DNA of 64,000 nucleotides from NCBI GenBank assembly GCA_903844735.1, contig CAIMUX010000002.1, forward strand, positions 79,789 to 143,788, written 5' to 3'. Below the pieces are notes generated by a model, which saw only the letters and a program-made list of their open reading frames with translations, was not told the origin of the DNA and ran no database searches. The stretch comes from Candidatus Eiseniibacteriota bacterium. Lineage in GTDB: Bacteria > Eisenbacteria > RBG-16-71-46 > CAIMUX01. Of this stretch, positions 15,010 to 23,260 are shown in pieces; the first letter of the stretch is position 1, and each line of letters opens with the position of its first letter. The translations under genes and the position numbers were made by a program.

Positions 15010-16125
15010 CTAGTTATCGTGACACCAGTTAAGGATGGTCTCGACCACGTATCCCTGCTGATCGGATGTCAGCTCCGGATAGACGGGGATCGACAGGCTT
15101 TCACGGGTCGCAGCTTCGGAGACCGGCAGGCTTCCCTTCCGGTAGCCCAGGTCCGCGAAACACTCCTGCAGGTGGAGCGGGATCGGATAGTAGACATCGC
15201 TGCCGATCCCCTTCTCCGAGAGATGACTGCGCAGCCCGTCACGCGATCCGCGCCGCACCCGAAGGGTGTACTGGTTCCAAACATGCTTCCCCCGTCCGGC
15301 GTCAATCGGCGTGATGAGGCCGTCGAGATCCGCGAACGCTTGGGTGTAGGCGCTGGCGTGCGAGGCCCGCGCGGCGGTCCAGGAATCGAGATGCGCGAGC
15401 TTCACCCCGAGTATCGCCGCCTGCACAGAGTCGAGGCGACTGTTGAAGCCGACCCGCTCGTGTTTGTACCTCTCGCGGGAGCCGTGCGTGCGCAGCATCC
15501 GGACGCGATCGGCGAGGTCGTCGCGCCGGGTGGTGATGAGGCCGCCATCGCCCGCTCCACCTAGATTTTTCGATGGGTAGAACGAGAAACAACCAAGGTC
15601 TCCCACCCCTCCTACCGGGATGTCGCGCCAGGTTGCGCCGATAGCCTGGGCCGCATCCTCGATGACGGGAATGCCGCGCTTTCCGCAACAGTCCATGATT
15701 GGCGCCATGTCAGCCGATTGGCCGAATAGATGCACAGGCATGACCGCCCGTGTCCGCGGGGTGATGACTTGTTCCAGCGCGTTCGGGTTGAGGTTGAAGG
15801 TTGCCTCCTCGATATCGACGAAGACCGGCCGCGCCCCGTTGTTGCTGATGGCGCCGGCCGTGGCGAAGAAACTGTAGGCCGGGCAGATCACTTCGGTCCC
15901 CGGGCCGCAGTCCAGGGCCCGCAGCGCCACGAGGAGGGCGTCGGTGCCCGACGCGACGCCTACCGCGTGCGGCACGGCGAGGTAGCGGGCCAGTCGCTCC
16001 TCCAGGTCTCGCACGGCGGGACCGAGGATCCACTGTCCACTGGCGAGAACTGATTCCACGGCCTGGAGCAAGGGTTCGCGAATGGTGGCGTACTGAGCCT
16101 TTACATCGAGGAGGGGGACGCGCAT
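15010..16125 (-). CDS. DegT/DnrJ/EryC1-family sugar aminotransferase
   Basis: A 371-residue PLP enzyme of aspartate-aminotransferase fold type I. Landmarks are PLLDVKAQYATI, GVASGTDALLVALRAL, VIEDAAQAIGA and the PLP-lysine motif FSFYPSKNLGGAGDGG. The sequence is close to WbpE/WlbC or FdtB enzymes that aminate a 3-keto nucleotide sugar. The next gene, a beta-helix acetyltransferase, would N-acetylate the product. ATG 16125 begins the conserved domain; TTG 16134 is an alternative with AAGGAG at ideal spacing. Its last seven codons come from the integrated element, and length and fold remain normal, so the enzyme is probably active. Confidence 0.88.
   Translation of the reverse strand: MRVPLLDVKAQYATIREPLLQAVESVLASGQWILGPAVRDLEERLARYLAVPHAVGVASGTDALLVALRALDCGPGTEVICPAYSFFATAGAISNNGARPVFVDIEEATFNLNPNALEQVITPRTRAVMPVHLFGQSADMAPIMDCCGKRGIPVIEDAAQAIGATWRDIPVGGVGDLGCFSFYPSKNLGGAGDGGLITTRRDDLADRVRMLRTHGSRERYKHERVGFNSRLDSVQAAILGVKLAHLDSWTAARASHASAYTQAFADLDGLITPIDAGRGKHVWNQYTLRVRRGSRDGLRSHLSEKGIGSDVYYPIPLHLQECFADLGYRKGSLPVSEAATRESLSIPVYPELTSDQQGYVVETILNWCHDN
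15038..15072. repeat. Right attachment site core (direct repeat), inside the aminotransferase gene
   Basis: Identical over 35 bp to 7275-7309. On the minus strand it encodes TSDQQGYVVETI, close to the C-terminus of the aminotransferase. Downstream on that strand the element supplies LNWCHDN and a stop at 15010 in place of the ancestral RNWVAGS. The element thus rebuilds the gene it enters. Confidence 0.88.
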
Positions 16126-16197
16126 CTCAGCCAAGGGGAACTCCTTTCCTGGGCGCAGTGCGCGTCTGCCGAGGGGCAAGAATCGCGCGTCGGCCGG

Positions 16198-16956
16198 CTA
16201 CTCCGGCCAGTCTTGGTTCTCGAGCAACTGCTCCTCGGGAACGGGTCGCCAAGGGCGCGCCGGGCTGCCCATCACGATCATCCTGGATGGCACATCCCGG
16301 GTCACCACCGAACCGGCGGCCACCAGGGCGTCGGCGCCGATTTCGAGCCCCGGCAGTACCACCGAGCCCGCACCCACGCGGCCGCCGCGCCGCACAGTGA
16401 TTCCCCGGAAATGCCGGAACCGTTCGGCGGTCCGCCCGATGAACCGGTCGTTGGTTGTCGTGACCTGCGGGGCGAGAAAGACGCGATCCTCGAGCACAGA
16501 GTACGCCGTGACGTACGCCTCGGTCTCGATCTTGCAGTAACGACCCACAGTGCAGTCGTTCTCCACGGTGACGCCGCGGCCCACGATGGTGAAGTCGCCG
16601 ACCGTGGCTCGCTCGCGCACCGTCGCCTGGTCGGCCACCAGGCAGCTCTGCCCCAGGGTCGCCCCGCGGTAAACGCTAGCCCCGGTGCCGAGAAGACAGC
16701 CGTCACCGATCCGGGCAGGGTCGATCTCCGCCGTCGGTTGCAGGATGCTGTTGACCGCTCGCAGAGGCCATTTCCCCACACTCGCGAATTCGTCGATCCG
16801 CACTCCGTCACCCACGATCGTCCCGGCATGCAGAACCACGAAGTGGCCGATCCGGCAATGGCGGCCGAGCACGACGCCTTCCTCGATCACCGCCCCCCGG
16901 CCGATCTCCGTTCCCTCGCCGATCACTGCTTCGGGCGCGATCCATCTCTCGATCAT
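16198..16956 (-). CDS. Left-handed beta-helix N-acetyltransferase, WbpD/WlbB-like
   Basis: A 252-residue protein made of hexapeptide repeats (IGEGTEIGRGAVIEEGVVLG, IGDGCLLGTGASVYRGATLG). It ends with the loop-and-cap pattern GITVRRGGRVGAGSVVLPG, then VAAGSVVTRDVPSRMIVMGSPARP. This fits acetyl-CoA-dependent N-acetylation of an amino nucleotide sugar such as UDP-GlcNAc(3N)A. It stands between the epimerase and the aminotransferase, which should make its substrate. ATG 16956 starts the first repeat. The preceding in-frame stretch to 17103 lies inside the epimerase gene and is not used. Confidence 0.85.
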   Translation of the reverse strand: MIERWIAPEAVIGEGTEIGRGAVIEEGVVLGRHCRIGHFVVLHAGTIVGDGVRIDEFASVGKWPLRAVNSILQPTAEIDPARIGDGCLLGTGASVYRGATLGQSCLVADQATVRERATVGDFTIVGRGVTVENDCTVGRYCKIETEAYVTAYSVLEDRVFLAPQVTTTNDRFIGRTAERFRHFRGITVRRGGRVGAGSVVLPGLEIGADALVAAGSVVTRDVPSRMIVMGSPARPWRPVPEEQLLENQDWPE

Positions 16957-16978
16957 GGCCGTCCCCTCTCCCCCGCAC

Positions 16979-17950
16979 TCAGAGCGCGAGCCGCGCCCTG
17001 GTCCACGCCATGGTGCGCCGCAGTCCCTCCTCCAGGTCCACCACTGGCCGGAAGCCAAGGCGTTGCTCCGCCTCCTCCACCGCGGCCTGCGAGTCACGCA
17101 CATCGCCGGCGCGAGCGGCCTCGAACACCGGCGTCACGGGTCGCTCCGCCAGACGGGAGAGGATAGTCAGCAGATCGAGAAGCGAGGTGCGGTCGCCGCA
17201 CGCGATATTGAGCACCGCCCCGCCTACGCGTGCCGGGTCGGCCTCCAGGGCGAGCAGGTTCGCCTCGACCACGTTGTCGATGTACGTGAAGTCGCGGGTC
17301 TGCCCGCCATCCCCATGGACATGCGGAGACTCGCCGGTGAGTGCGGCGCGGATGAAAAGAGGAATGACAGCGGCATACAGGGAGTCCGGATTTTGCCGCG
17401 GGCCGAAGACATTGAAGTAGCGCAGGGTTACCGTGGCAAGACCGAAGAGCTCGTAGTACTGGGTGCAGTAGATTTCCCCCGCGAGCTTGGTCAGGGCATA
17501 GGGTGACTTAGGCCGGGGAGCCATGCTCTCGCGTTTCGGCAGCTCAGGTTGGTCGCCGTAGACGGAAGAAGAACCGGCATAGACGAAACGCCGCACCCCC
17601 TGCCGCCGTGCCTCCTCGAGGAGGTGGAGCGTGCCGTTGATGCCGACCTCAGTGGAGCGCACGGGATCCTCCACCGATCGCTGCACGCTGGCGAGGGCCG
17701 CCTGGTGGACGATGTGGGTGATCCCAACGCACGCGCGTTGAACCGTTTCCCGATTGCGGATGTCCCCCTCGAAGACCTCGAGGCGGGCGTCGTGGAGATC
17801 GCGCAACTCCGCCGCGGTGGAGCGGCTGCCGGTAGAGAAGTCGTCGAGGATGCGCACGCGGGCGCCGTCGCGCGCGAGACGATCCGCGAGATGTGAGCCG
17901 ATGAAGCCGGCCCCGCCCGTCACGAGTACGTGCGCCGATGAATCGAGCAT
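16979..17950 (-). CDS. UDP-sugar C4-epimerase, WbpP/GalE-like
   Basis: A 323-residue SDR with GGAGFIGSHLADRLA near the N-terminus, SSSVYGD and the catalytic YALTK. LRYFNVFGPRQNPDSLYAAVIPLF is the region that places it with UDP-GlcNAc/GlcNAcA 4-epimerases rather than plain GalE. It probably interconverts gluco- and galacto-configured UDP sugars for surface polysaccharide. It lies between the 6-dehydrogenase and the acetyltransferase with short gaps (46 and 22 nt), so they are likely co-transcribed. Confidence 0.85.
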   Translation of the reverse strand: MLDSSAHVLVTGGAGFIGSHLADRLARDGARVRILDDFSTGSRSTAAELRDLHDARLEVFEGDIRNRETVQRACVGITHIVHQAALASVQRSVEDPVRSTEVGINGTLHLLEEARRQGVRRFVYAGSSSVYGDQPELPKRESMAPRPKSPYALTKLAGEIYCTQYYELFGLATVTLRYFNVFGPRQNPDSLYAAVIPLFIRAALTGESPHVHGDGGQTRDFTYIDNVVEANLLALEADPARVGGAVLNIACGDRTSLLDLLTILSRLAERPVTPVFEAARAGDVRDSQAAVEEAEQRLGFRPVVDLEEGLRRTMAWTRARLAL

Positions 17951-17996
17951 GCCATGCCTCCCTCGGGACCGTCGGGTCCCACGTCGAGCCGATGTA

Positions 17997-19292
17997 CTAG
18001 AGCCGGAAAAGCTTCGGGTCCTGCACGCCGGGGAGGCAATTCCGCGTGTCCACCAGGAGCGGCACAGCGTCGAGAATGGCCCGGTAGTCGATTTCCCGGT
18101 GCGCGGTGACTACCACGGCGCAGTCGGCCTCGCGCAATTCCGCCGCTTCCAGCGGCACGGTGTGAAGCGTCCCGGAGTCAAAGTTGATCGCTGTCACCAA
18201 TGGGTCGTGGAAGCGGACATCCGCCCCTCGGCGCAGGAGCTGCTCGATGATGTCAAGGGCGGGCGATTCGCGAACGTCGTCGATGTTCTCCTTGTACGCG
18301 ACACCGAGGACCAGGATGCGGCTTCCCTTCACAGATCGCCCTCGGGAGTTCAGGGCGTCGGCCACGAGGTCGACAATGTGGCGCGGCATGGAGGCGTTGA
18401 CCGCGGAGGCGAGGTCGATGAAGCGGGCCTCGAAGCCGGCGGCGCGGGCTTTCCACGAAAGGTAGACAGGATCGATCGGGATGCAGTGTCCGCCCAGGCC
18501 GGGGCCGGGGTAGAACGGCATGAAGCCGAACGGCTTGGTCGCCGCTCCGCGGATCACCTCCCAAACATCAATGTTCATCTTCCGGCACATGAGGGCGAGC
18601 TCGTTGACAAGCCCGATATTCACGCTGCGAAATGTGTTTTCGAGAAGCTTGACCATTTCGGCCACGCGGGTCGAGCCCACTTCCACCACGGTTTCCAGGG
18701 TCTGGCGATAAAGCGTGGCGGCGGCGAGGGTGCAGCGTGGCGTGACGCCGCCCACCACCTTCGGGATGTTACGCGTGTTGTAGCGGGCGTTGCCAGGGTC
18801 GACCCGCTCGGGTGAGAACGCGAGGAAGAAGTCCTCCCCAACCTTGAGACCGGTCTCCTCCAACATGGGCAAGATCAGCTCGTCGGTGGTGCCGGGATAG
18901 GTGGTGCTCTCCAGGATGATGAGCTGCGTGCGGTGCAGCGTTTCGCGGATTCGCTCCACGGCGGTGACGATGAAGGAGACATCGGGGTCCTTGGTCTTTC
19001 GCAAAGGGGTCGGGACGCAGATGTTTACGGTATCGGTCTCACGCAAGAGTGAAAAGTCGGTGGAGGGGCGGAAGCGACCCAACGCGACCAGGGGTGCTAA
19101 CTCGTCGGAGGGGACATCAATGATGTAGGACCTACCCTCGCGCAGTTGGGCCACCCGCTCTTCGTTGATGTCGATGCCGGTCACGGTGAAGCCCGCCTTG
19201 CAGCACTCTACGGCGAGGGGCAGACCCACATAGCCAAGCCCGATGACCCCGAGGTGAGCTTCATGCGAACGGATCTTCTCCAGCAGGTCCAT
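17997..19292 (-). CDS. UDP-N-acetyl-hexosamine 6-dehydrogenase, WbpA/WbpO-like
   Basis: A 431-residue nucleotide-sugar dehydrogenase. The NAD-binding motif is GVIGLGYVGLPLA (15-27). The middle has STTYPGTTDE and FLAFSPERVDPG. The catalytic Cys sits in GLGGHCIPIDP, and KENIDDVRESPALDI marks the C-terminal UDP-binding domain. It oxidises C6 of a UDP-N-acetylhexosamine to the uronate. ATG 19292 has GGGAGGGG upstream. Together with the acetyltransferase and aminotransferase it gives three of the four steps to UDP-GlcNAc(3NAc)A; the 3-dehydrogenase (Gfo/Idh type) is not in the window. Confidence 0.88.
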   Translation of the reverse strand: MDLLEKIRSHEAHLGVIGLGYVGLPLAVECCKAGFTVTGIDINEERVAQLREGRSYIIDVPSDELAPLVALGRFRPSTDFSLLRETDTVNICVPTPLRKTKDPDVSFIVTAVERIRETLHRTQLIILESTTYPGTTDELILPMLEETGLKVGEDFFLAFSPERVDPGNARYNTRNIPKVVGGVTPRCTLAAATLYRQTLETVVEVGSTRVAEMVKLLENTFRSVNIGLVNELALMCRKMNIDVWEVIRGAATKPFGFMPFYPGPGLGGHCIPIDPVYLSWKARAAGFEARFIDLASAVNASMPRHIVDLVADALNSRGRSVKGSRILVLGVAYKENIDDVRESPALDIIEQLLRRGADVRFHDPLVTAINFDSGTLHTVPLEAAELREADCAVVVTAHREIDYRAILDAVPLLVDTRNCLPGVQDPKLFRL

Positions 19293-19327
19293 ATCCCCTC
19301 CCTCATTTCCCCGCACCCGGGATCCGA

Positions 19328-20089
19328 TCAGAATAGCGCGGCTCCGGCGGCGGCGAGGGCCGCACCGACGGCAGTGTTTGCGAAGTTCAACCAGCCGTGC
19401 GGAAACGTCCGTCGGCCCCATGACCCGGTCAGACTCTCCAGCACGTTGCCAAGGAACCCCGCCAACGCTACGGCAACCCATCCGGGGCCGTCAACCAAAC
19501 GCACCGCGAAGGCAAGACCTCCGATCAGGATGGCGGCGGCGAGTCCCGCGAGTAGACCCTCCACAGAAACGGCCCCTTCGGTCCCCACCGGCACCGGTCG
19601 CAGCGTGCGCGGCGACACCGGGTGCCGCCCGAGCAGTTGACCGATCTCCGAACTGGAGGTGTCGGACGCAGCCGCGGCGAAGCTCCCGACAAATGCCGCC
19701 CAGAGCAGCCCCACCGCGTCCCCCGCAGGCGACGCCCCTAGTCGCACGGCGATATCCCGAATCAGCAGCAGAAGGAGTCCCGCGGCACAGTTGGCAGCGA
19801 CGTGACTGGCCCCCCGCCTACCGCCCATGGGTTCGGCCACACCCCGCGCCTCCTTTACCGTGTAGCCGAGACGCGTGAGAATCGTGCCCAGCAGAAAGAA
19901 GGCCAACAGCACAGCGAAGCCGGAAAGCCCTCCCAGGCGCGCCACGAGGATGCCGAGGGGCACTCCGGCTAGAAATGCCGAGCGGCGGACAGCTCGTAGG
20001 CTCCAAGCGGCCAGGCCGATCGCCAGCGGGACACCCAGCGCCCACGGCCATCCCGCGGGCGGCCCGAGCGGCGGAATCAATTCTTCCAT
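19328..20089 (-). CDS. DUF92 integral membrane protein
   Basis: A 253-residue polytopic protein with about seven hydrophobic segments and the family signature VAANCAAGLL, DTSSSEIGQLLGRHP and GTEGAVSVEGLLAGLAAA, then LGNVLESLTG. DUF92 includes plant VTE6 phytyl-phosphate kinase; its bacterial role is unclear, perhaps prenyl-phosphate metabolism. The start lies inside the end of the previous gene: ATG 20089 is used, with GTG 20110 and TTG 20080 also possible. Its position in a sugar operon would fit a lipid-carrier role, which is inference. Confidence 0.8.
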   Translation of the reverse strand: MEELIPPLGPPAGWPWALGVPLAIGLAAWSLRAVRRSAFLAGVPLGILVARLGGLSGFAVLLAFFLLGTILTRLGYTVKEARGVAEPMGGRRGASHVAANCAAGLLLLLIRDIAVRLGASPAGDAVGLLWAAFVGSFAAAASDTSSSEIGQLLGRHPVSPRTLRPVPVGTEGAVSVEGLLAGLAAAILIGGLAFAVRLVDGPGWVAVALAGFLGNVLESLTGSWGRRTFPHGWLNFANTAVGAALAAAGAALF

Positions 20090-21072
20090 TCCTTGAGTTC
20101 CCGGGCCCACTGCACCGTGACGTCGAGAGCCTCAGCAAACGGCGTGCGTCGGTAGCCGAGCGTTTTCTCGGCCTGCGAAGAATCGTAAGACCAATTCTGC
20201 CGGTACACGGCGGCCACGCCGCGCGTGAGATCGGGAGCCGCACCTGTGCGGCTCGCTCGCTTCTCCATCCATCCGCCCAACCACTCCGCGATCCCTACCG
20301 GGATACGCGGAACCCTCGAAGAGCGCCCGAGAAGCCGGGCCACCCGAGCCACCAGATCGCCGAGGGGGATATTCTCACCACCCAGAATGAAAGACGATCC
20401 CGGAAGCCCGCGCTCCAGCGCGAGGCAATGTCCTTGGGCCACGTCCGGCAGGTAGGCAAGGTTCCAGACCTGCTTTCCGGACCCAATGATCCCGGGAAAC
20501 TTCCCCCGGGCCAACAGCCAGATCATTTTCCCGACGAGGTTTCCGTCGCCACACGAACCTGGTCCGTAGATCACGCCGGGATAGACGGTGACGACGGGGG
20601 CGCCGCGGGCGATCCAACGGTCGGTCACCTGATCGGCGAGGTACTTGGTCCGTTCGTAATCGGTGCGAAAGTCATCGCGCGGGCGGCGTTCGCCTTCCCG
20701 AAGCGGCTGTGGACCGGGCGAAGGGCCGAGGCTTATGAAGCTGGATGTGTGGATGATCTTCTGCACGCCCGCGTGCGTGGCAGCGAAGAGCAGCTTGTCC
20801 CAGGCGTCGACATTGATGCGGTCGAACTCGGAGGGATCCGGGGCCCAGGTCTTGACCAGGGCTGCAGCATGGATCACCGCCCGGTGTCGCATGAGAAGGT
20901 CTACCGGCGGCGCCCCGTCACGCAGATCCCCCCGGATCCATTCCTCCCGGCTGTCCTTCTCCCCCTCCGGGTCCCGACGCGCCCAGACGGTCACTTGGTG
21001 CCCGGATTCGAGGAGGGCGGCCCGAAGAGCGCCCCCTAGGTACCCCGTTCCGCCGGTGAGAAAGACCTTCAT
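20077..21072 (-). CDS. NAD(P)-dependent epimerase/dehydratase, dihydroflavonol-reductase-like
   Basis: A 331-residue SDR with GGTGYLGGAL at the N-terminus, VIHAAALVKTW, TSSFISLGPS and the catalytic YERTKYLAD. PVVTVYPGVIYGPG and FILGGENIPLGDLV resemble HpnA/4-dihydromethyl-trisporate-type reductases rather than GalE. The substrate is unknown. It is first in the minus-strand sugar operon, divergent from the CtpA-like protease gene across a 200-bp intergenic region that should hold both promoters. ATG 21072 is used; ATG 21081 is an alternative. Confidence 0.75.
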   Translation of the reverse strand: MKVFLTGGTGYLGGALRAALLESGHQVTVWARRDPEGEKDSREEWIRGDLRDGAPPVDLLMRHRAVIHAAALVKTWAPDPSEFDRINVDAWDKLLFAATHAGVQKIIHTSSFISLGPSPGPQPLREGERRPRDDFRTDYERTKYLADQVTDRWIARGAPVVTVYPGVIYGPGSCGDGNLVGKMIWLLARGKFPGIIGSGKQVWNLAYLPDVAQGHCLALERGLPGSSFILGGENIPLGDLVARVARLLGRSSRVPRIPVGIAEWLGGWMEKRASRTGAAPDLTRGVAAVYRQNWSYDSSQAEKTLGYRRTPFAEALDVTVQWARELKEWKN

Positions 21073-21274
21073 TCCACCCATCCCTTCCCGTCTGTCCTTG
21101 GGGAAACCAACCCGGGTGACGATAACGTATGGGGGACCGGGCTGCAACGTGGCCGGGAACGCCGAAACGTTTCCGAGGTTCTACACATCGCCGGCCCGTG
21201 CTAGATTCGGGCTGGACGGTCGTTCCCGGGTGGCGGGAGCGGCCGCGGGCCTATGGACCCAACCGGGAGATGTC

Positions 21275-22909
21275 ATGACCAGGACCAAGTTCATCCTCAC
21301 CACGGCCGGCGTCGTCCTCGTCTTCGTGTTGCTCACGGGGGCCTCTTTCCTTGGCAACGTTCTCGCCTCGTCCGGCTCCCCTTACGGGCCGTACGACACC
21401 TTCACCCGCGTTCTGCGCTTCGTGAAGGACAACTACGTGGAGGAAGTTGACGACACCAAGCTGATGGACGGTGCCATTGTCGGGATGCTGGAGAAGCTCG
21501 ATCCACACTCCACCTACTTGGATTCCGACAGGAACAAGAAGATGCAGGAGCGGAATCGCGGCAACTTCGACGGCATCGGCATCTCGTTCGCGATTGTCGA
21601 CGGAAGCCTTACGGTCATCTCTCCTATTGAAGGAACGCCCTCCTGGCGGCTCGGCCTTCGCCCGGGCGACATCATCGCCAAGATCGACGGGGTCTCCGCC
21701 CGCGGCATAAAGGAGGACGAGGTCTTCGACAAGTTGCGCGGCCCTCGCGGCAGCTCCGTCCACATCACCCTCGTCCGCGAGGGGGAGAAGGAACCTCTGG
21801 AGTACGACATCATCCGGGAGCAGATCCCGATCTTCAGTGTTCCTTATGCTTTCATGCTTCGCCCGGAGGTCGGCTATGTGCGCATGACCCGATTCTCCGC
21901 CACCACCAGCGACGAACTGGCGAAGGCTCTGCAGAAGCTGGGAGAGCAGGGGATGAAGAAACTTGTCCTCGACTTGCGCGGCAACGCCGGCGGTTACCTC
22001 AACGAGGCGATCGCTGTCTCCGACAAGTTCCTTCCTGCCGGCAAGAAGATCGTCTACACCGTCGGCCGGCTCCAGGATTCTAACGAGGAGTACTCCTCGA
22101 CCGGCCGCGGCGACGAAACCACCTGCCCGCTGGTGGTAATGGTCGATCATGGGAGCGCATCCGCCTCTGAGATTGTCTCCGGCGCCATGCAGGACTGGGA
22201 TCGGGGCCTCGTTGTCGGCGAAACCACGTTTGGCAAGGGGCTTGTGCAGAGGCAGTACCAGCTACCCAACAGCGGTGCGCTCCTCCTCACGGTGGCGCGT
22301 TACTTCACGCCGTCGGGGCGGCTCATCCAGCGTGACTATGCCGACCGCGACAAGTATCTCATGGAGGATGTGGAGACGATTGAGCAGGAGTCGGCGAAGG
22401 CCGATTCGGCGGCCGAGCGGCCGGAGTTCCACACCGGACTCGGGCGCATCGTCTACGGCGGGGGTGGGATCACTCCCGACCACAAGATCTCTAAGCGCTA
22501 CCTCTACCCGCGTCTGCAGCAGGACCTCGATCGCAATCGGGCCTACTTCGAGTTCGCGGCACACTACCTTACAGGCAAGGACCTGGCGTACCCGGCCTTC
22601 GACACTTTCGATCGCGAGTTCAAGATCGACGCTACGGTCGTCTCCGACTTCCGAGCGTTTCTCGACCGGAAGAAGATCGCCTATCATGCCGACTCCCTAG
22701 CCGCGCAGGACGAGATGGTCCGACGCGGGATCAAGGCCGAGATCGCCCGCACGCTGTTCGGTGATAACGAACGGTACCGGGTCATTATCGACGCGGATCC
22801 CGCCTTGACCGAGGCGCTCACATACCTACCGGAGGCCGAGAAGATGCTCAAGCAAAGCCTCTCAGTCAGCGGTGAAGCGAGAGACAAGCAGGGGAAGGCG
22901 CGACGGTAG
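21275..22909 (+). CDS. S41 carboxy-terminal processing peptidase (CtpA/Prc-like)
   Basis: A 544-residue periplasmic protease. An N-terminal membrane anchor (about 6-31) precedes an N-terminal helical region (YDTFTRVLRFVKDNYVEE) and a PDZ domain (about 98-180; LRPGDIIAKIDG). The catalytic core has Ser in GSASASEI (293-300) and Lys321 in TFGKG, preceded by LDLRGNAGGYL. A C-terminal extension of about 170 residues is helical and not seen in minimal CtpA. It would trim or degrade envelope proteins from their C-termini. ATG 21275 has GGGAG upstream. Confidence 0.92.
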   Translation: MTRTKFILTTAGVVLVFVLLTGASFLGNVLASSGSPYGPYDTFTRVLRFVKDNYVEEVDDTKLMDGAIVGMLEKLDPHSTYLDSDRNKKMQERNRGNFDGIGISFAIVDGSLTVISPIEGTPSWRLGLRPGDIIAKIDGVSARGIKEDEVFDKLRGPRGSSVHITLVREGEKEPLEYDIIREQIPIFSVPYAFMLRPEVGYVRMTRFSATTSDELAKALQKLGEQGMKKLVLDLRGNAGGYLNEAIAVSDKFLPAGKKIVYTVGRLQDSNEEYSSTGRGDETTCPLVVMVDHGSASASEIVSGAMQDWDRGLVVGETTFGKGLVQRQYQLPNSGALLLTVARYFTPSGRLIQRDYADRDKYLMEDVETIEQESAKADSAAERPEFHTGLGRIVYGGGGITPDHKISKRYLYPRLQQDLDRNRAYFEFAAHYLTGKDLAYPAFDTFDREFKIDATVVSDFRAFLDRKKIAYHADSLAAQDEMVRRGIKAEIARTLFGDNERYRVIIDADPALTEALTYLPEAEKMLKQSLSVSGEARDKQGKARR

Positions 22910-23260
22910 AGTAGAAGTGCGTCAATCCTCGCGCCGTCGAGTGGGATGAGGCCCTCGATGAGTCTCTGACGGCGCGCGATCAGGCTCGGGCTCGGATGAG
23001 TGATCACCGCCGCGGTGATCACTTTGCGGTAGGCGTGTCCGAATACCCGCTGCGAGGCCGGCCTCAGTCGGGGATACGAACTGCGTGGCGATCCAACGCG
23101 GGCGAGTCTCCGGCACTCCTCCGATCCGATCACGTGCGGCTCGACGAACACATCACCCGCCGCTTCGCAACTCAACTTGTGGGCATCGAGCCAGGCGCGC
23201 GAGATCTCACGCCCCCGCGCTCGTCTGCCTCCACCCCTGTGGCCTTGGTCTCGATACCGG
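22910..23260. other. Convergent gap without a supported gene
   Basis: About 350 bp between the ends of the protease gene and the FN3 lipoprotein gene. Minus-strand open frames run across it, but they enter the protease gene antisense and show no ribosome-binding site. The one striking element is a 25-bp palindrome at 22999-23023. Confidence 0.4.
22999..23023. repeat. Perfect 25-bp palindrome
   Basis: AGTGATCACCGC, one central C, then the exact reverse complement GCGGTGATCACT. The near-absent loop fits a protein-binding site or cruciform better than an RNA terminator, although both flanking genes end here and a bidirectional terminator is possible. Confidence 0.5.

Larger units (their letters stand above)
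7262..15072 (+). mobile_element. Integrated capsid-encoding satellite-like element, about 7.8 kb
   Basis: It is bounded by a 35-bp perfect direct repeat (7275-7309 and 15038-15072) within a longer 48-bp match with three differences. Every gene inside is on the plus strand, opposite to the flanking operon: integrase, small ORF, AlpA, small ORF, primase-helicase, repeat field, Nu1-like protein, CxxC protein and protease-capsid fusion. There is no portal, large terminase, tail, lysis or recognisable repressor gene. The layout resembles capsid-forming phage-inducible chromosomal islands: autonomous integration and replication, own capsid, other functions borrowed from a helper. An eroded prophage is the alternative, but the reading frames are intact and most are coupled. 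Confidence 0.75.

Noticed and set aside
7262..15072. Complete prophage
   Set aside because: No portal, large terminase, tail, lysis or repressor genes are present, and the element is too short.
22684..23175. Minus-strand frame in the gap after the CtpA-like gene
   Set aside because: Half of it is antisense to the protease gene, it has no ribosome-binding site, and no family is recognised.
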